Assembly (NCBI GenBank): GCA_937892695.1
Contig: CALBJK010000071.1
Location: 1 to 55,689 of the forward strand
Length of the DNA stretch: 55,689 bases
From: an uncultured Prevotella sp.
GTDB taxonomy: Bacteria; Bacteroidota; Bacteroidia; Bacteroidales; Bacteroidaceae
Reading direction: 5' to 3'
The position numbers were made by a program, and so were the translations under genes. This document shows, one piece after another, positions 16,997 through 25,928 of the stretch. The notes under the pieces were generated by a model. It was not told the DNA's origin, made no database searches, and was given only the letters and a program-made list of their open reading frames with translations. Within the stretch, counting starts at the first letter, position 1, and each line of letters starts with the position of its first letter.

Positions 16997-17348
16997 ACAT
17001 ATACCGATTTATTATAAATGCATAAACAATGCAAAAATCATAATTTCGAAAAGAAGAACGCGTATGTTTGTCAAAAAACATCGTGCAAAAGTAGGCTTAC
17101 GTGAGAAAGGTAACTTTTAAAATACGTCCTGTCAGGAGCGCGTTCATATTTTATTACTCCAGACAAATACAACTGTAAGTAAAAGAATAAACAAACAATA
17201 AATCAAACAGATGCAGTTACTGCCGGCCGCTGTGCATAGAAAAGAGCCGACAAGACAAAAAGGACTTAAAACAAGGTCTGACGATAACACCCCACGAAAA
17301 GTCAGCAATGACTTCATTAAACAAGAAAATTCAATATAATACAAAGAT

Positions 17349-18425
17349 ATGGCACATAACGTAAACAAATGCCTTGGATGGATAGCAGCTGCGATGACCG
17401 CTGCCGGACTGTTCTCCTCATGCGGCATGATGACCGACGACCGCGACGATTGCCCAGTAGGTTTGTATGTCGGCTTCAAGTATGATTACAACACTCAGCG
17501 GGCCGACATGTTCAAAGATCAGGTCGGTGGCGTGACGCTTTATGTGTTTGACGAGAACGGTAAACTGGTGACACAACGCGAAGTCACAAACGCAAAGGAC
17601 GCTGACGCTCTGCGCAGCGCTGGATACAAGATGAACTTTACTGACCTGCCCGACGGCAAATACCACCTTTACGCAATGGCTATGCAGAAAGGCTATGACG
17701 AAGCTCTGAAAACGAAAGGAGCCAAGTATCGCCGCACCGAACTGAAGGTTGGCGACCCTAAGGAGAACATCAATGTGAAGCTCGACCGCGCCGAGAAGAA
17801 GGACAATATAGGGATATTCAATGTAAAAAACGACAGTCTGCCTCTCGACACATTATGGATGTCGATGGGTGAAACGACTGCCGAAGCTGTAACAGACGAA
17901 CCTACCTACGCCATGGTTCCTCTCATTCGCGACACTAAGCGACTGACACTGACAATACGCCAGATGGAGAATCCCGTTGACATCAGTTGGAAAGACTTCG
18001 ACATAAGCATCGTAGACCGTAACGGAAAGATAGCATTCGACAACAGCGTCACAGCCGATGACACCCTGCGCTATACCCCGTTTGCGAAATGGGACACTCA
18101 GGAAGAGACCGGCACCAACGGCGAAAAGCGCAACGTAGTACATGCCGAAATCAACTTCAACCGTCTGATTGACCATGCCGACTACAAGGAGGATGCACGT
18201 CTGGTAGTAAAGAACAAAAAGGGCATACCTGTACTCGACATCAACCTGCCTGATTATCTTGCACAAGGACGCGGAGCATTCGAAAACCAGACATGGGGAA
18301 ATCAAGAATATCTCGACCGTCAGCCAGACTATTATCTTGACCTCATTCTCAATGGAGGCAAGTGGATGTACATTGACGTGAGAGTACTTTCATGGACCAG
18401 TCGAAACCAAATAAGCAATCTATAA
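17349..18425 (+). CDS. mfa2: FimB/Mfa2-family fimbrial anchor lipoprotein
   Basis: 358 aa with lipobox LFSSCG (Cys25). The sequence DDCPVGLYVGFKYDYN just after the lipid anchor, followed by FKDQVGGVTLYVFDENGK, is the FimB/Mfa2 family signature. The length (~360 aa) fits Mfa2-type anchors, which end the fimbria at the cell surface and limit its length. A C-terminal strand (WMYIDVRVLSWTSRNQ) resembles that of the fimbrillin. It is separated from the next gene by only 3 nt. Function is by family; the symbol is by similarity. Confidence 0.86.
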   Translation: MAHNVNKCLGWIAAAMTAAGLFSSCGMMTDDRDDCPVGLYVGFKYDYNTQRADMFKDQVGGVTLYVFDENGKLVTQREVTNAKDADALRSAGYKMNFTDLPDGKYHLYAMAMQKGYDEALKTKGAKYRRTELKVGDPKENINVKLDRAEKKDNIGIFNVKNDSLPLDTLWMSMGETTAEAVTDEPTYAMVPLIRDTKRLTLTIRQMENPVDISWKDFDISIVDRNGKIAFDNSVTADDTLRYTPFAKWDTQEETGTNGEKRNVVHAEINFNRLIDHADYKEDARLVVKNKKGIPVLDINLPDYLAQGRGAFENQTWGNQEYLDRQPDYYLDLILNGGKWMYIDVRVLSWTSRNQISNL

Positions 18426-18428
18426 ATT

Positions 18429-20120
18429 ATGAACATCAGTCATATAAAGAAAAATAGCCGATGGCTGTTGTATCTGCTTACAGGTTATCTGTTGGCAGCA
18501 TGTTCGGCCATGCAGGATGATATAGATGGATGCCCTTCGGACGGCGGCATTACAACAAACTATACTGTCACTTTCTCTATTCCGGCAGTCAAGGAACTGA
18601 CGAGAAACTTTTCTGGTCAGGAAGCGGGACAGAATATGGAAAGCTACATTGACACAAAGAAAGTAGCAGTATATCTCTTCACGGGAGACAGACCCGACCC
18701 TGCTTCAGACATGTGTCTGGAAAAGGTAGGCGAGCTGGCAGTGGAGCACAAAGAAGCTTCGTCATACACGGTGAAAGGCAAACTGGCGCAGATGTACGAG
18801 CAGCCTGTAAAGATTGTTGTCTTCGCAAACATTCTGCCCGACGACATAACGCCTGGCACCACTATAGCCGAAGCATGCCAAAAGGCATCATCGGTGTATC
18901 TGCTGCAGCAAGGCAACACCAATGTGTTCGCTCCTTCAGAAAGCACGCCTGTACCGATGTTCGGCATACAGAGCTACAGTGCAGACGAATGGAAGAAAGG
19001 ATGGTCCGAAGTGATAGACGGAAAGAGTACGAACAGTGCAGGACTGTCAAAACCGATACATCTTATACGTTCTGTGGCTAAGATTCGCGTAAGATGTTCG
19101 GCCGAGAACTACAAACTGTCTAGTGTAACACTGAACCGATACAACGACAGGGGATATGCAGCGCCGACTGGAATGTACAACCACACGTTCCTCCTGGATG
19201 AAGCCAATGGTCTGTTCGACGAAAAAACGGGATCTGATTACATAAACATCCCCAATACAGCACAAACAAACGAGCCGCTCGTCCAGACCACCGGAAGAAC
19301 GGAAAACATCGAATGGTTGTCGGGAGCAGAGAAGACAAGAGACAACTGTTTCGTGCTCTATGTTCCCGAATACAAGAACACAGACATCTCTGCCGACAAA
19401 GAAGCAAAGCTGACCATCACCTTACAGAAGAAGGTGGGTGAAGGATGGCAGGACATACAGCTCGAAGGACATAACACAATCTGGTTCAAGACATACCTCG
19501 AAGGTAAGCCGACAAGCGAAGCCTTCGACATTCTTAGGAACCACATATACGACTTCGAGGTGCGCAGCGTAAGCGGCAATCTGGAATTGGCAAGCAAAAT
19601 TCTGCCTTGGTATAATGGAGGAGAATACAACTACGTTTCAGAAGTAGAGACACGTCTCACCGTCAATAAGAGCGAAAGCAACTACTATTTCGAGAAAGAC
19701 GTTGAGGACGGAAAGGCTCTCGCCATAGCTTATAGGGATGACGCAAGCCAGCATCCACTGTCACCGGAGCTGAATCTACAAGTGAAATCGACAGAACAGT
19801 GGATTCTACAGACTGACAATCCCTACTTCGGCTTCAGAATAAAGAATGCGGACGGCACATGGAGCGATGTTCGACCGACAATAACAGGGACAAACATGAA
19901 TCTTACATTCTGCATAGTACCGCTGAAAGTGTATGAAGAAGTAACAGACACAAAGCACGACGTAAAAGTAAGTCTGGTACAAGTGGTTGGAAACAACAGT
20001 AATCACGTGCCGTTCAATGTAGATTCCAGCACAGGCAAGAATCTTCTTCCCGGCAATAAGGATTACATTCATTTCATACAGATACCAAGAACCGACTTTC
20101 CGACCTCGGCTGACGAATAA
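18429..20120 (+). CDS. fimbrial accessory lipoprotein (Mfa3-like position)
   Basis: 563 aa with lipobox LLAACS (about Cys25), then DDIDGCPSDGG, which echoes the start of the anchor protein. Beta-rich throughout, with an N-terminal FimB/Mfa-like half (TVTFSIPAVKELTRNF, KKVAVYLFTGDRPDP, KIVVFANILP) and a strand near residue 390 (ASKILPWYNGGEYNY) at the place where single-unit fimbrial proteins normally end. The extra C-terminal ~165 residues form an additional domain with no clear match. Tight spacing on both sides (3 and 15 nt) places it in the fimbrial operon. A tip-accessory role is inferred. Confidence 0.75.
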   Translation: MNISHIKKNSRWLLYLLTGYLLAACSAMQDDIDGCPSDGGITTNYTVTFSIPAVKELTRNFSGQEAGQNMESYIDTKKVAVYLFTGDRPDPASDMCLEKVGELAVEHKEASSYTVKGKLAQMYEQPVKIVVFANILPDDITPGTTIAEACQKASSVYLLQQGNTNVFAPSESTPVPMFGIQSYSADEWKKGWSEVIDGKSTNSAGLSKPIHLIRSVAKIRVRCSAENYKLSSVTLNRYNDRGYAAPTGMYNHTFLLDEANGLFDEKTGSDYINIPNTAQTNEPLVQTTGRTENIEWLSGAEKTRDNCFVLYVPEYKNTDISADKEAKLTITLQKKVGEGWQDIQLEGHNTIWFKTYLEGKPTSEAFDILRNHIYDFEVRSVSGNLELASKILPWYNGGEYNYVSEVETRLTVNKSESNYYFEKDVEDGKALAIAYRDDASQHPLSPELNLQVKSTEQWILQTDNPYFGFRIKNADGTWSDVRPTITGTNMNLTFCIVPLKVYEEVTDTKHDVKVSLVQVVGNNSNHVPFNVDSSTGKNLLPGNKDYIHFIQIPRTDFPTSADE

Positions 20121-20135
20121 AAACATTAAAGCATT

Positions 20136-22361
20136 ATGAAATACAAGAACATTCAATATAAATGGATTTCCATCGTTGTTTGCGCATTGTGTGGAATGCT
20201 GCTTTCATGTTCAGAAGATGTTATACCAACATCTGACGAATATGAAAGAGGACTGAACATTATTCCCAAAATTTCCGGAGTAAGGGCAGAAAGTACAGTT
20301 CCGGCTGACGCAAGCCTAAACGAAGACGCACTCAAGTCGATGGATGTATTCATTGCGGATGCATCAGGAGATGTATTAAAACACTACGCTCCACAGAATC
20401 CGACAAACGGGGAATATGCACAACTGGAGAAATCGCTCGACGACTATAATCCCGGAACGACTTACACCGTATATGTCGTGGCCAACGCCAATACCGAAGA
20501 GCGTCGTGCCATAAGCCAGGCAGTGACATTGATGGAAGTACAGAACACCATAAGGGACGAAGCTGACATATACAAGCCATACGGCAACAGTACTGACGGC
20601 AAACATGTGGCAGACAAGACTTTTCTTATGGAAGGCACCTGCTCATGGACATATAAAGGTGAACGTGACGTGAAGCTGGACGTGTCTCTCGAACGTGCAG
20701 CAGCAAAGATTGTCCTCGACTACAAGCTGAATGAAGAGATGGGCAAAAGCTACACGATTGGGACACCACACATTGTGCTGCAGCGTTATGCCGGTAAGAC
20801 CCTACTGGGCAAAGACGGCAATGTAGAAATTGCAAATGCTGTCAAGCAACAGTCGGAAGATTTGGCCATAGCAGGGAATACCGTCACCACCTATTCATAT
20901 TCAAGAACATGGGAAACGGAAAGTGATGCAGCAAGCTTTCTGATGACGCTTCCTTTGACAGATAAAGCCACCGGAAAAACAAACAACTACACTTACCTCA
21001 TACCTGTACGGGACTTGTCGTCTACAGCCAACTTCAAGATGGAGCGTAACTACATCTATCGCGTGCACGCTACTATCTCAACATTGGGAAGCACCGGAGA
21101 AACAGTGATACCTAACAGCGTAAAGCTTTCATACGAAGTGCTGCCGTGGCTGACAGAAGACGTAAATGTGAATGTGAACGGCGTGAAGTATTTGCAGGTG
21201 ACACCGACAGATGTCATAATAAAGAATACCGAAACAGCAACCGTGAAATTCTACTCTTCCAGCCCTATAACAAGCGTAAGACTTGCCGACTATACTGGAG
21301 ACAACGGCGAAACAGGAAACGGCCCTTATTATTACAACGCTTTCGGTTATCGCATAAACATGAACGGACTGTCACCTGTAGATTTTAAATGGGATACAAA
21401 ATTGAAGAGTGGAGAAATAGCCATCAACTCTGAGCTGCTGACGAAAATAACGCAGAAGAAGCCGGATGAAATACACGCCGTAAAGTTCTTCCAGTTCATT
21501 GTCACCAATGCTGACGGACTGACACAACGCATACGTGTAAAGCAGTATCCTCGCGAATTCATCACATTCCAGAAGATGCTCTACTCTACAAGAACAGACG
21601 TTGACAAAAACGGGAAACGAATCTACTACGACTGGTATCTGGACGGAGCCGGACAGCCTCTTGCCGGTATGCCGAACCGCAAAAGCTACGATTCACCTAA
21701 TGGAAATAATAAAGAATACTTGTGGCACTGCTGGATCTACAGCCCCAATGAGGATGCCGACATACTTGGCTATAAACTGAAGAAAGAAAGCAATCCACCA
21801 ATGCTGGAAACATTTGTTGAAACGCACCACTCAAATTCTAGAGCGTACGTCATACAGATAATGCAGGCCGACCCCGACAAAGGATACCACATCGGAAGAA
21901 TAGACGGTACCAACTTAGTATCGGACAACGACAACAATCTAGTGTCGCCAGCATTCATGATAAACTCTCATTTAGGACAGTCGGGAAAATACGTGTCCAA
22001 GCGCATAGATTTAAGAAATTCAAAGTACGCAAAGTATAAGAACGCATTCCTTAATCATGCCAAGCACTATAAGGAAGTGCCTGAAAATGCGGAACACAAG
22101 TCGGAAGGTGTAGAAAATTGGCGTCTACCGACTGAGGCAGAACTGCAACTGATAGAACGGTTCCAGGCCAATTCTACGTCAGAAAAAGACGACCCCAATG
22201 ACAAGAGCGTAATGAATAAAGTCTTGTCAGGAAGAAACTATTGGACAGCAAATGGAACTTACCGTAAAGTGACAAGTTCAACCATAAACGGTCCCTGGTT
22301 ACGTCTGGTTCACGACCTGACTCAGAAAGAAATTGATGAATTAAATGCAAATATGGAGTGA
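20136..22361 (+). CDS. fimbrial tip-type lipoprotein with DUF4906-like region and distinct C-terminal domain
   Basis: 741 aa with lipobox GMLLSCS (about Cys25). Residues ~30-350 look like a DUF4906/fimbrillin-like pair of beta domains (LKSMDVFIADASGDVLKHYA, KIVLDYKLNEEMG, MERNYIYRVHATI). From about residue 370 a bacterial Ig-like segment follows. The last ~250 residues contain EYLWHCWIYSP, YVIQIMQADPDKGYHIG and ENWRLPTEAELQLIERF, reminiscent of the C-terminal lectin-like or formylglycine-enzyme-like folds used by fimbrial tips and Fibrobacter-type paralogous domains. This makes it the best adhesin candidate in the operon. The tip role is inference. Confidence 0.72.
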   Translation: MKYKNIQYKWISIVVCALCGMLLSCSEDVIPTSDEYERGLNIIPKISGVRAESTVPADASLNEDALKSMDVFIADASGDVLKHYAPQNPTNGEYAQLEKSLDDYNPGTTYTVYVVANANTEERRAISQAVTLMEVQNTIRDEADIYKPYGNSTDGKHVADKTFLMEGTCSWTYKGERDVKLDVSLERAAAKIVLDYKLNEEMGKSYTIGTPHIVLQRYAGKTLLGKDGNVEIANAVKQQSEDLAIAGNTVTTYSYSRTWETESDAASFLMTLPLTDKATGKTNNYTYLIPVRDLSSTANFKMERNYIYRVHATISTLGSTGETVIPNSVKLSYEVLPWLTEDVNVNVNGVKYLQVTPTDVIIKNTETATVKFYSSSPITSVRLADYTGDNGETGNGPYYYNAFGYRINMNGLSPVDFKWDTKLKSGEIAINSELLTKITQKKPDEIHAVKFFQFIVTNADGLTQRIRVKQYPREFITFQKMLYSTRTDVDKNGKRIYYDWYLDGAGQPLAGMPNRKSYDSPNGNNKEYLWHCWIYSPNEDADILGYKLKKESNPPMLETFVETHHSNSRAYVIQIMQADPDKGYHIGRIDGTNLVSDNDNNLVSPAFMINSHLGQSGKYVSKRIDLRNSKYAKYKNAFLNHAKHYKEVPENAEHKSEGVENWRLPTEAELQLIERFQANSTSEKDDPNDKSVMNKVLSGRNYWTANGTYRKVTSSTINGPWLRLVHDLTQKEIDELNANME

Positions 22362-22366
22362 CGACT

Positions 22367-24046
22367 ATGAGACGAAATAATATTTTCATTTGGATTGCAA
22401 CTCTGCTGTCAATTTTCGTTGTGTCATGCTCAGATTCAGATATGACATCCTCGCAGGAAGCTGAAAACGGAATGATGCACGTAAACCTGCAAATCACGTT
22501 GCCGCAATTTGTTAATGCGACAAGGGCTGCAGGAAACGCACAAAATGACATTCAAATGCTTTGCTTCGACAAGAACGGGTTGTTTATCGGAACGGGAAAG
22601 GAAATGAAGGTTACTTCCAAAGATGATACACATGGAAATCTGACCGGTGAGGTTCCAGGCAACACAAGCCGCATACATTTCTTGGCAAACGGAAGTGAAC
22701 TGATTCCTCAAAATACTGATTCATGGATTGGATTGAACGAAAACTTCCTAATTGGTAATCTTACAACAAAGGCCAATGAAGGAACACCACAAATGGTATA
22801 TTGGGGATATGAGAAAAGAAGCAATGCCGAAGAAATGAAATCGTTCCTTTCGGATGGCACAATATACCTTGTCCGCAATTGCGCAAGAATAACAATTGGA
22901 GTAGTAAATCCAGACTACGAAGTAACAGGAATGGTTGTATGCAATGTCTTGGAATACGGAACTATAGCACCGTTCAAATATGGCAACGAAAATCCGTTCC
23001 ATTACTATGAAGGAGAAAAAGTTGACATATCTCAAGCTACAATGCCAGTGAACCAGACAAAGATGTCAAATCCTTCTGACGTAACATTGGGGCAAAAAGA
23101 AGTTCTCATCTATGAAAACGAGAACAAGATAACAGACCCTGTCCGCGTTGTTCTGAAAATAAAGCACGACAACAAAGAAGAGTATTTTCTTGTCTACCTC
23201 ATGGATGACAAGAAAAATCAATACACTGTCATACGCAATCACGAGTATCGTATAAACATACGCAATATTGAAGGAATGAGCGGGTATTCGTCGTTTGCGG
23301 AAGCTTTAAAGGGTCGTCCTGTCAATAACGAGTATGTACAGGTTGACGATCTTGTTTCAAGCATCAACGGAATGGGAGAGATACTGACGATAAAAGAGAA
23401 AAACTACCAGATATTCTCTAATCCTGAAGGGACTCCCAATACCGTAAAGATAGAATTTACCCTTACGGATCTGAATGGTAAACCTAAGGAAGGAAATTTT
23501 GAAATCAAATGGATTTCAAATGAAGGAATATCCAATGACAAAGTTCCGACCATACAATACAATCCATCGACAGGGGAAGGGTCGCTTAGTCTCAACTTAA
23601 AATATTCAGACGACCTTACAAAAGGAGTAATGGAATTGAAAGAGACCAATGAAAATATAGCAATACTCTTGCATGTGTATACAATAACATCGTTGAACTT
23701 CAATGCTAGTCTTACGAAGTTGCCCACTATGGCTGAAAAAGGAAAAGAACTGTATCAGTTAGAGTTCACTATACCGGATAAATTTCCAAGCCAGCTACTT
23801 CCGTTAGAATGTAAATTTGCCGTAGGCAATTTAGAGTCATATACTCAAAACCAACAGGAGCATATCGACATTAGCTCGGAAAGTACAGAAGAACTGCCCG
23901 ATGAGGAAGCAAAGAAATGGGGGTATTGGTACAGTCTGAAAGCAACGTCAGGCTCTCATACTATCAAGCTTATAAGAACTCGTCCAGGAAACGGCAAGCT
24001 GTATCTTAAAGCAAGCCATTTCAATACATTCGTTGGAGAATATTAA
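22367..24046 (+). CDS. fimbrillin-like accessory lipoprotein, last gene of the fimbrial operon
   Basis: About 559 aa from the ATG at 22367. A GTG at 22358, overlapping the previous stop, would add three residues; I prefer the ATG because it starts MRRNN directly before the hydrophobic leader. The lipobox is VVSCSD. A short mature N-terminal strand (MHVNLQITLPQF) then TRAAG with an arginine resembles FimA/Mfa-type processing sites. The first ~310 residues are fimbrillin-like (IQMLCFDKNGLFIGTGKEMK, YTVIRNHEYRINIRNIEG). The rest is repetitive beta-sandwich of unknown family. The DNA looks more AT-rich than the first half of the locus. A terminator follows at once. Confidence 0.75.
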   Translation: MRRNNIFIWIATLLSIFVVSCSDSDMTSSQEAENGMMHVNLQITLPQFVNATRAAGNAQNDIQMLCFDKNGLFIGTGKEMKVTSKDDTHGNLTGEVPGNTSRIHFLANGSELIPQNTDSWIGLNENFLIGNLTTKANEGTPQMVYWGYEKRSNAEEMKSFLSDGTIYLVRNCARITIGVVNPDYEVTGMVVCNVLEYGTIAPFKYGNENPFHYYEGEKVDISQATMPVNQTKMSNPSDVTLGQKEVLIYENENKITDPVRVVLKIKHDNKEEYFLVYLMDDKKNQYTVIRNHEYRINIRNIEGMSGYSSFAEALKGRPVNNEYVQVDDLVSSINGMGEILTIKEKNYQIFSNPEGTPNTVKIEFTLTDLNGKPKEGNFEIKWISNEGISNDKVPTIQYNPSTGEGSLSLNLKYSDDLTKGVMELKETNENIAILLHVYTITSLNFNASLTKLPTMAEKGKELYQLEFTIPDKFPSQLLPLECKFAVGNLESYTQNQQEHIDISSESTEELPDEEAKKWGYWYSLKATSGSHTIKLIRTRPGNGKLYLKASHFNTFVGEY

Positions 24047-24054
24047 TTGAGAAT

Positions 24055-24094
24055 AAGAGTTTTATGCTGATTGAAAGCATAGAACTCTTTTCTT
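24055..24094 (+). terminator. intrinsic terminator of the fimbrial operon
   Basis: AAGAGTTTTATGCT (24055-24068) pairs with AGCATAGAACTCTT (24076-24089) with one G-U pair, followed by TTTCTTA. It starts 9 nt after the last fimbrial stop codon. Between it and the GH43 remnant (24095-24366) there is AT-rich DNA; the only signal is TATTTTTG at 24352-24359, a -7-like element immediately before the GH43 ATG. Confidence 0.85.
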
Positions 24095-24366
24095 ATACCA
24101 GCAATTAACCTTTATCCTATTATTTTCAAACACAGGCCATTACACAGACCTGTTTCCGTTGTCTGAATCGTTTCTGCACACAGCTCTTTCATAAGCCAAA
24201 ATCGCCTTTATCCGGTTCCTTTTAGAATATCAGTGTCCGTTAATAAACACAATACTGCTGAAAGTATAGAACGCACATTCTTGATAAACAAATGAATGAA
24301 AAAGTTCCCTTTTTAAAAGATTTACACCCATTCTATTATTTGAAAATTTATTATTTTTGCACGAAA

Positions 24367-25063
24367 ATGATAAGAGGAAAAAGCATAATCTCGAATATTG
24401 CCCTTGCATTCATCTTTGCAAGCTTCATCACTAACATTGCGGCTCAGTACCGTGCTGAAGTTTGGACTGCCGACATGGGAAACGAATTATACCGTAATCC
24501 CATAATCAACGCCGGTTATTCCGACCCCGATGTCAGTACCGTTGGTGACGACTATTACATGACAGCTTATAGTTTCCAGTGTGTGCCGGGTCTGAATATG
24601 CTGCATTCTAAGGATCTTGTCAATTGGTCGATTATCAGTTATGCATCTGCAACCTCAAACCTGCGGAATTCTTTGCCAGTCCTCAGCATCGACGTGGCAT
24701 TTGGGCATCGTGCATACGCCATCATGAAGGAAAATTCTACATTTATTGGGGCGACCCTGATTTGGGAATATACATGGTCTGTGTTGACAAAGGCAATAAA
24801 GAAAAAGTGATAGCAGAGCTTCGTCCGAGCTGAATGTTCGATGCAGGTTCTACCGACGAATACGAACAATATATATTCGAACCAAAGTCGGAACCTACAC
24901 GTTAGCTTACAGTACTGACGGTAAACAGTTCTACGATGCCGGACACGAGTTCAAAGTCCGTCAAGGAATATGGATAGGTGCTAAGATAGGACTGTTCAGC
25001 ATTACTCCTGACTGCAAGAATAGAGGATGGGTTGATGCTGATTAGTTCAGAATAACAAAATGA
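24367..25063 (+). pseudogene. decayed GH43-family glycosidase
   Basis: Starting at the ATG at 24367, a signal peptide (to about AA-QYR) is followed by the GH43 opening YRNPIINAGYSDPDVS and YYMTAYSFQCVPGLN plus HSKDLVNWSIISYA, typical of beta-xylosidase or arabinanase-like blades. Homology then jumps frame: GIWASCIRHHEGKFYIYWGD and PDLGIYMVCVDKG appear in the +3 frame around 24700-24800. Most of the catalytic propeller is missing. A third segment, about 24880-25063, encodes the family's C-terminal sandwich (TYTLAYSTDGKQFYDAG, IGAKIGLFSIT, GWVDAD) and ends with an in-frame TAG where a W or Y would be expected before FRITK. Frameshifts, a large internal deletion and a nonsense codon make it a pseudogene. 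It precedes a pectin-sugar operon, which fits a former polysaccharide locus. Confidence 0.85.
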
Positions 25064-25072
25064 AATTCTGAA
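25046..25072. promoter_or_regulatory. inverted repeat upstream of kduD, possible operator
   Basis: TTCAGAAT (25046-25053) and ATTCTGAA (25065-25072) form an 8-bp perfect inverted repeat with an 11-nt spacer, 48 nt upstream of the kduD ATG. It could be a regulator site or a weak hairpin. No convincing TTTG/TAnnTTTG promoter was seen for this operon. Confidence 0.35.
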
Positions 25073-25119
25073 TAACATATAAAAGAACAAACGTAATATT
25101 TTAAATTTAAAATAACAAC

Positions 25120-25914
25120 ATGGTAAACTTTTCATTGGAAGGCAAAGTGGCACTCGTAACAGGAGCCGCTTACGGTATCGGATTTGCAATTGCAGAAGCA
25201 TACGCTGAGGCAGGTGCTAAGATAGCATTCAACTGCCGCAGCCAGAAACACATGGCTCAGGCTATGACAGACTACAAAGCTAAAGGCATCGAGGCAAAGG
25301 GTTACATCTGCGATGTCACAAAAGAAGACGAAGTGAAGGCGATGGTAGCCGACATCGAGAAAACTCTCGGCACTATCGACATCCTTGTCAACAATGCCGG
25401 AATAATCAAGCGAATACCAATGACCGACATGACTGTTGACGAGTTCAAGCAGGTTGTGGACATCGACCTCACCGCTCCTTTCATCGTATCGAAGGCAGTC
25501 ATTCCAGGAATGATAAAGAATGGCCACGGCAAGATTATCAACATCTGCTCGATGATGAGCGAGCTTGGTCGAGAAACCGTGTCGGCTTACGCTGCAGCCA
25601 AGGGCGGCCTGAAGATGCTCACGCGCAACATCGCATCCGAATACGGAGAATACAACATACAGTGCAACGGCATCGGCCCGGGCTACATAGCCACTCCGCA
25701 AACCGCTCCTTTGCGCGAACGCCAGGCCGACGGCTCACGCCATCCGTTCGACGCTTTCATCATCGCCAAGACACCGGCCGCCCGTTGGGGCACGCCCGAG
25801 GATCTGCAAGGCCCTGCTGTGTTCCTCGCCTCTGATGCTTCCGACTTTGTCAACGGCCATATCCTCTACGTTGACGGAGGCATTCTGGCCTACATCGGCA
25901 AACAACCTAAGTAA
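25120..25914 (+). CDS. kduD: SDR oxidoreductase, KduD / gluconate 5-dehydrogenase type
   Basis: 264 aa, cytosolic classical short-chain dehydrogenase. The cofactor loop TGAAYGIG is at residues 14-21, NNAG at 91-94, and the catalytic S144, Y157, K161 lie in ICSMM and SAYAAAKGG. The family includes 2-deoxy-D-gluconate 3-dehydrogenase (KduD) and gluconate 5-dehydrogenase, both acting on keto/deoxy-hexonates. Next to kduI, kdgK and kdgA, the likely reaction is NAD(P)H-dependent reduction of 2,5-diketo-3-deoxygluconate to KDG. It is the first gene of the operon, 14 nt before the DUF4861 gene. Substrate assignment relies on context. Confidence 0.85.
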   Translation: MVNFSLEGKVALVTGAAYGIGFAIAEAYAEAGAKIAFNCRSQKHMAQAMTDYKAKGIEAKGYICDVTKEDEVKAMVADIEKTLGTIDILVNNAGIIKRIPMTDMTVDEFKQVVDIDLTAPFIVSKAVIPGMIKNGHGKIINICSMMSELGRETVSAYAAAKGGLKMLTRNIASEYGEYNIQCNGIGPGYIATPQTAPLRERQADGSRHPFDAFIIAKTPAARWGTPEDLQGPAVFLASDASDFVNGHILYVDGGILAYIGKQPK

Positions 25915-25928
25915 AGCAAAGCTCTGGA

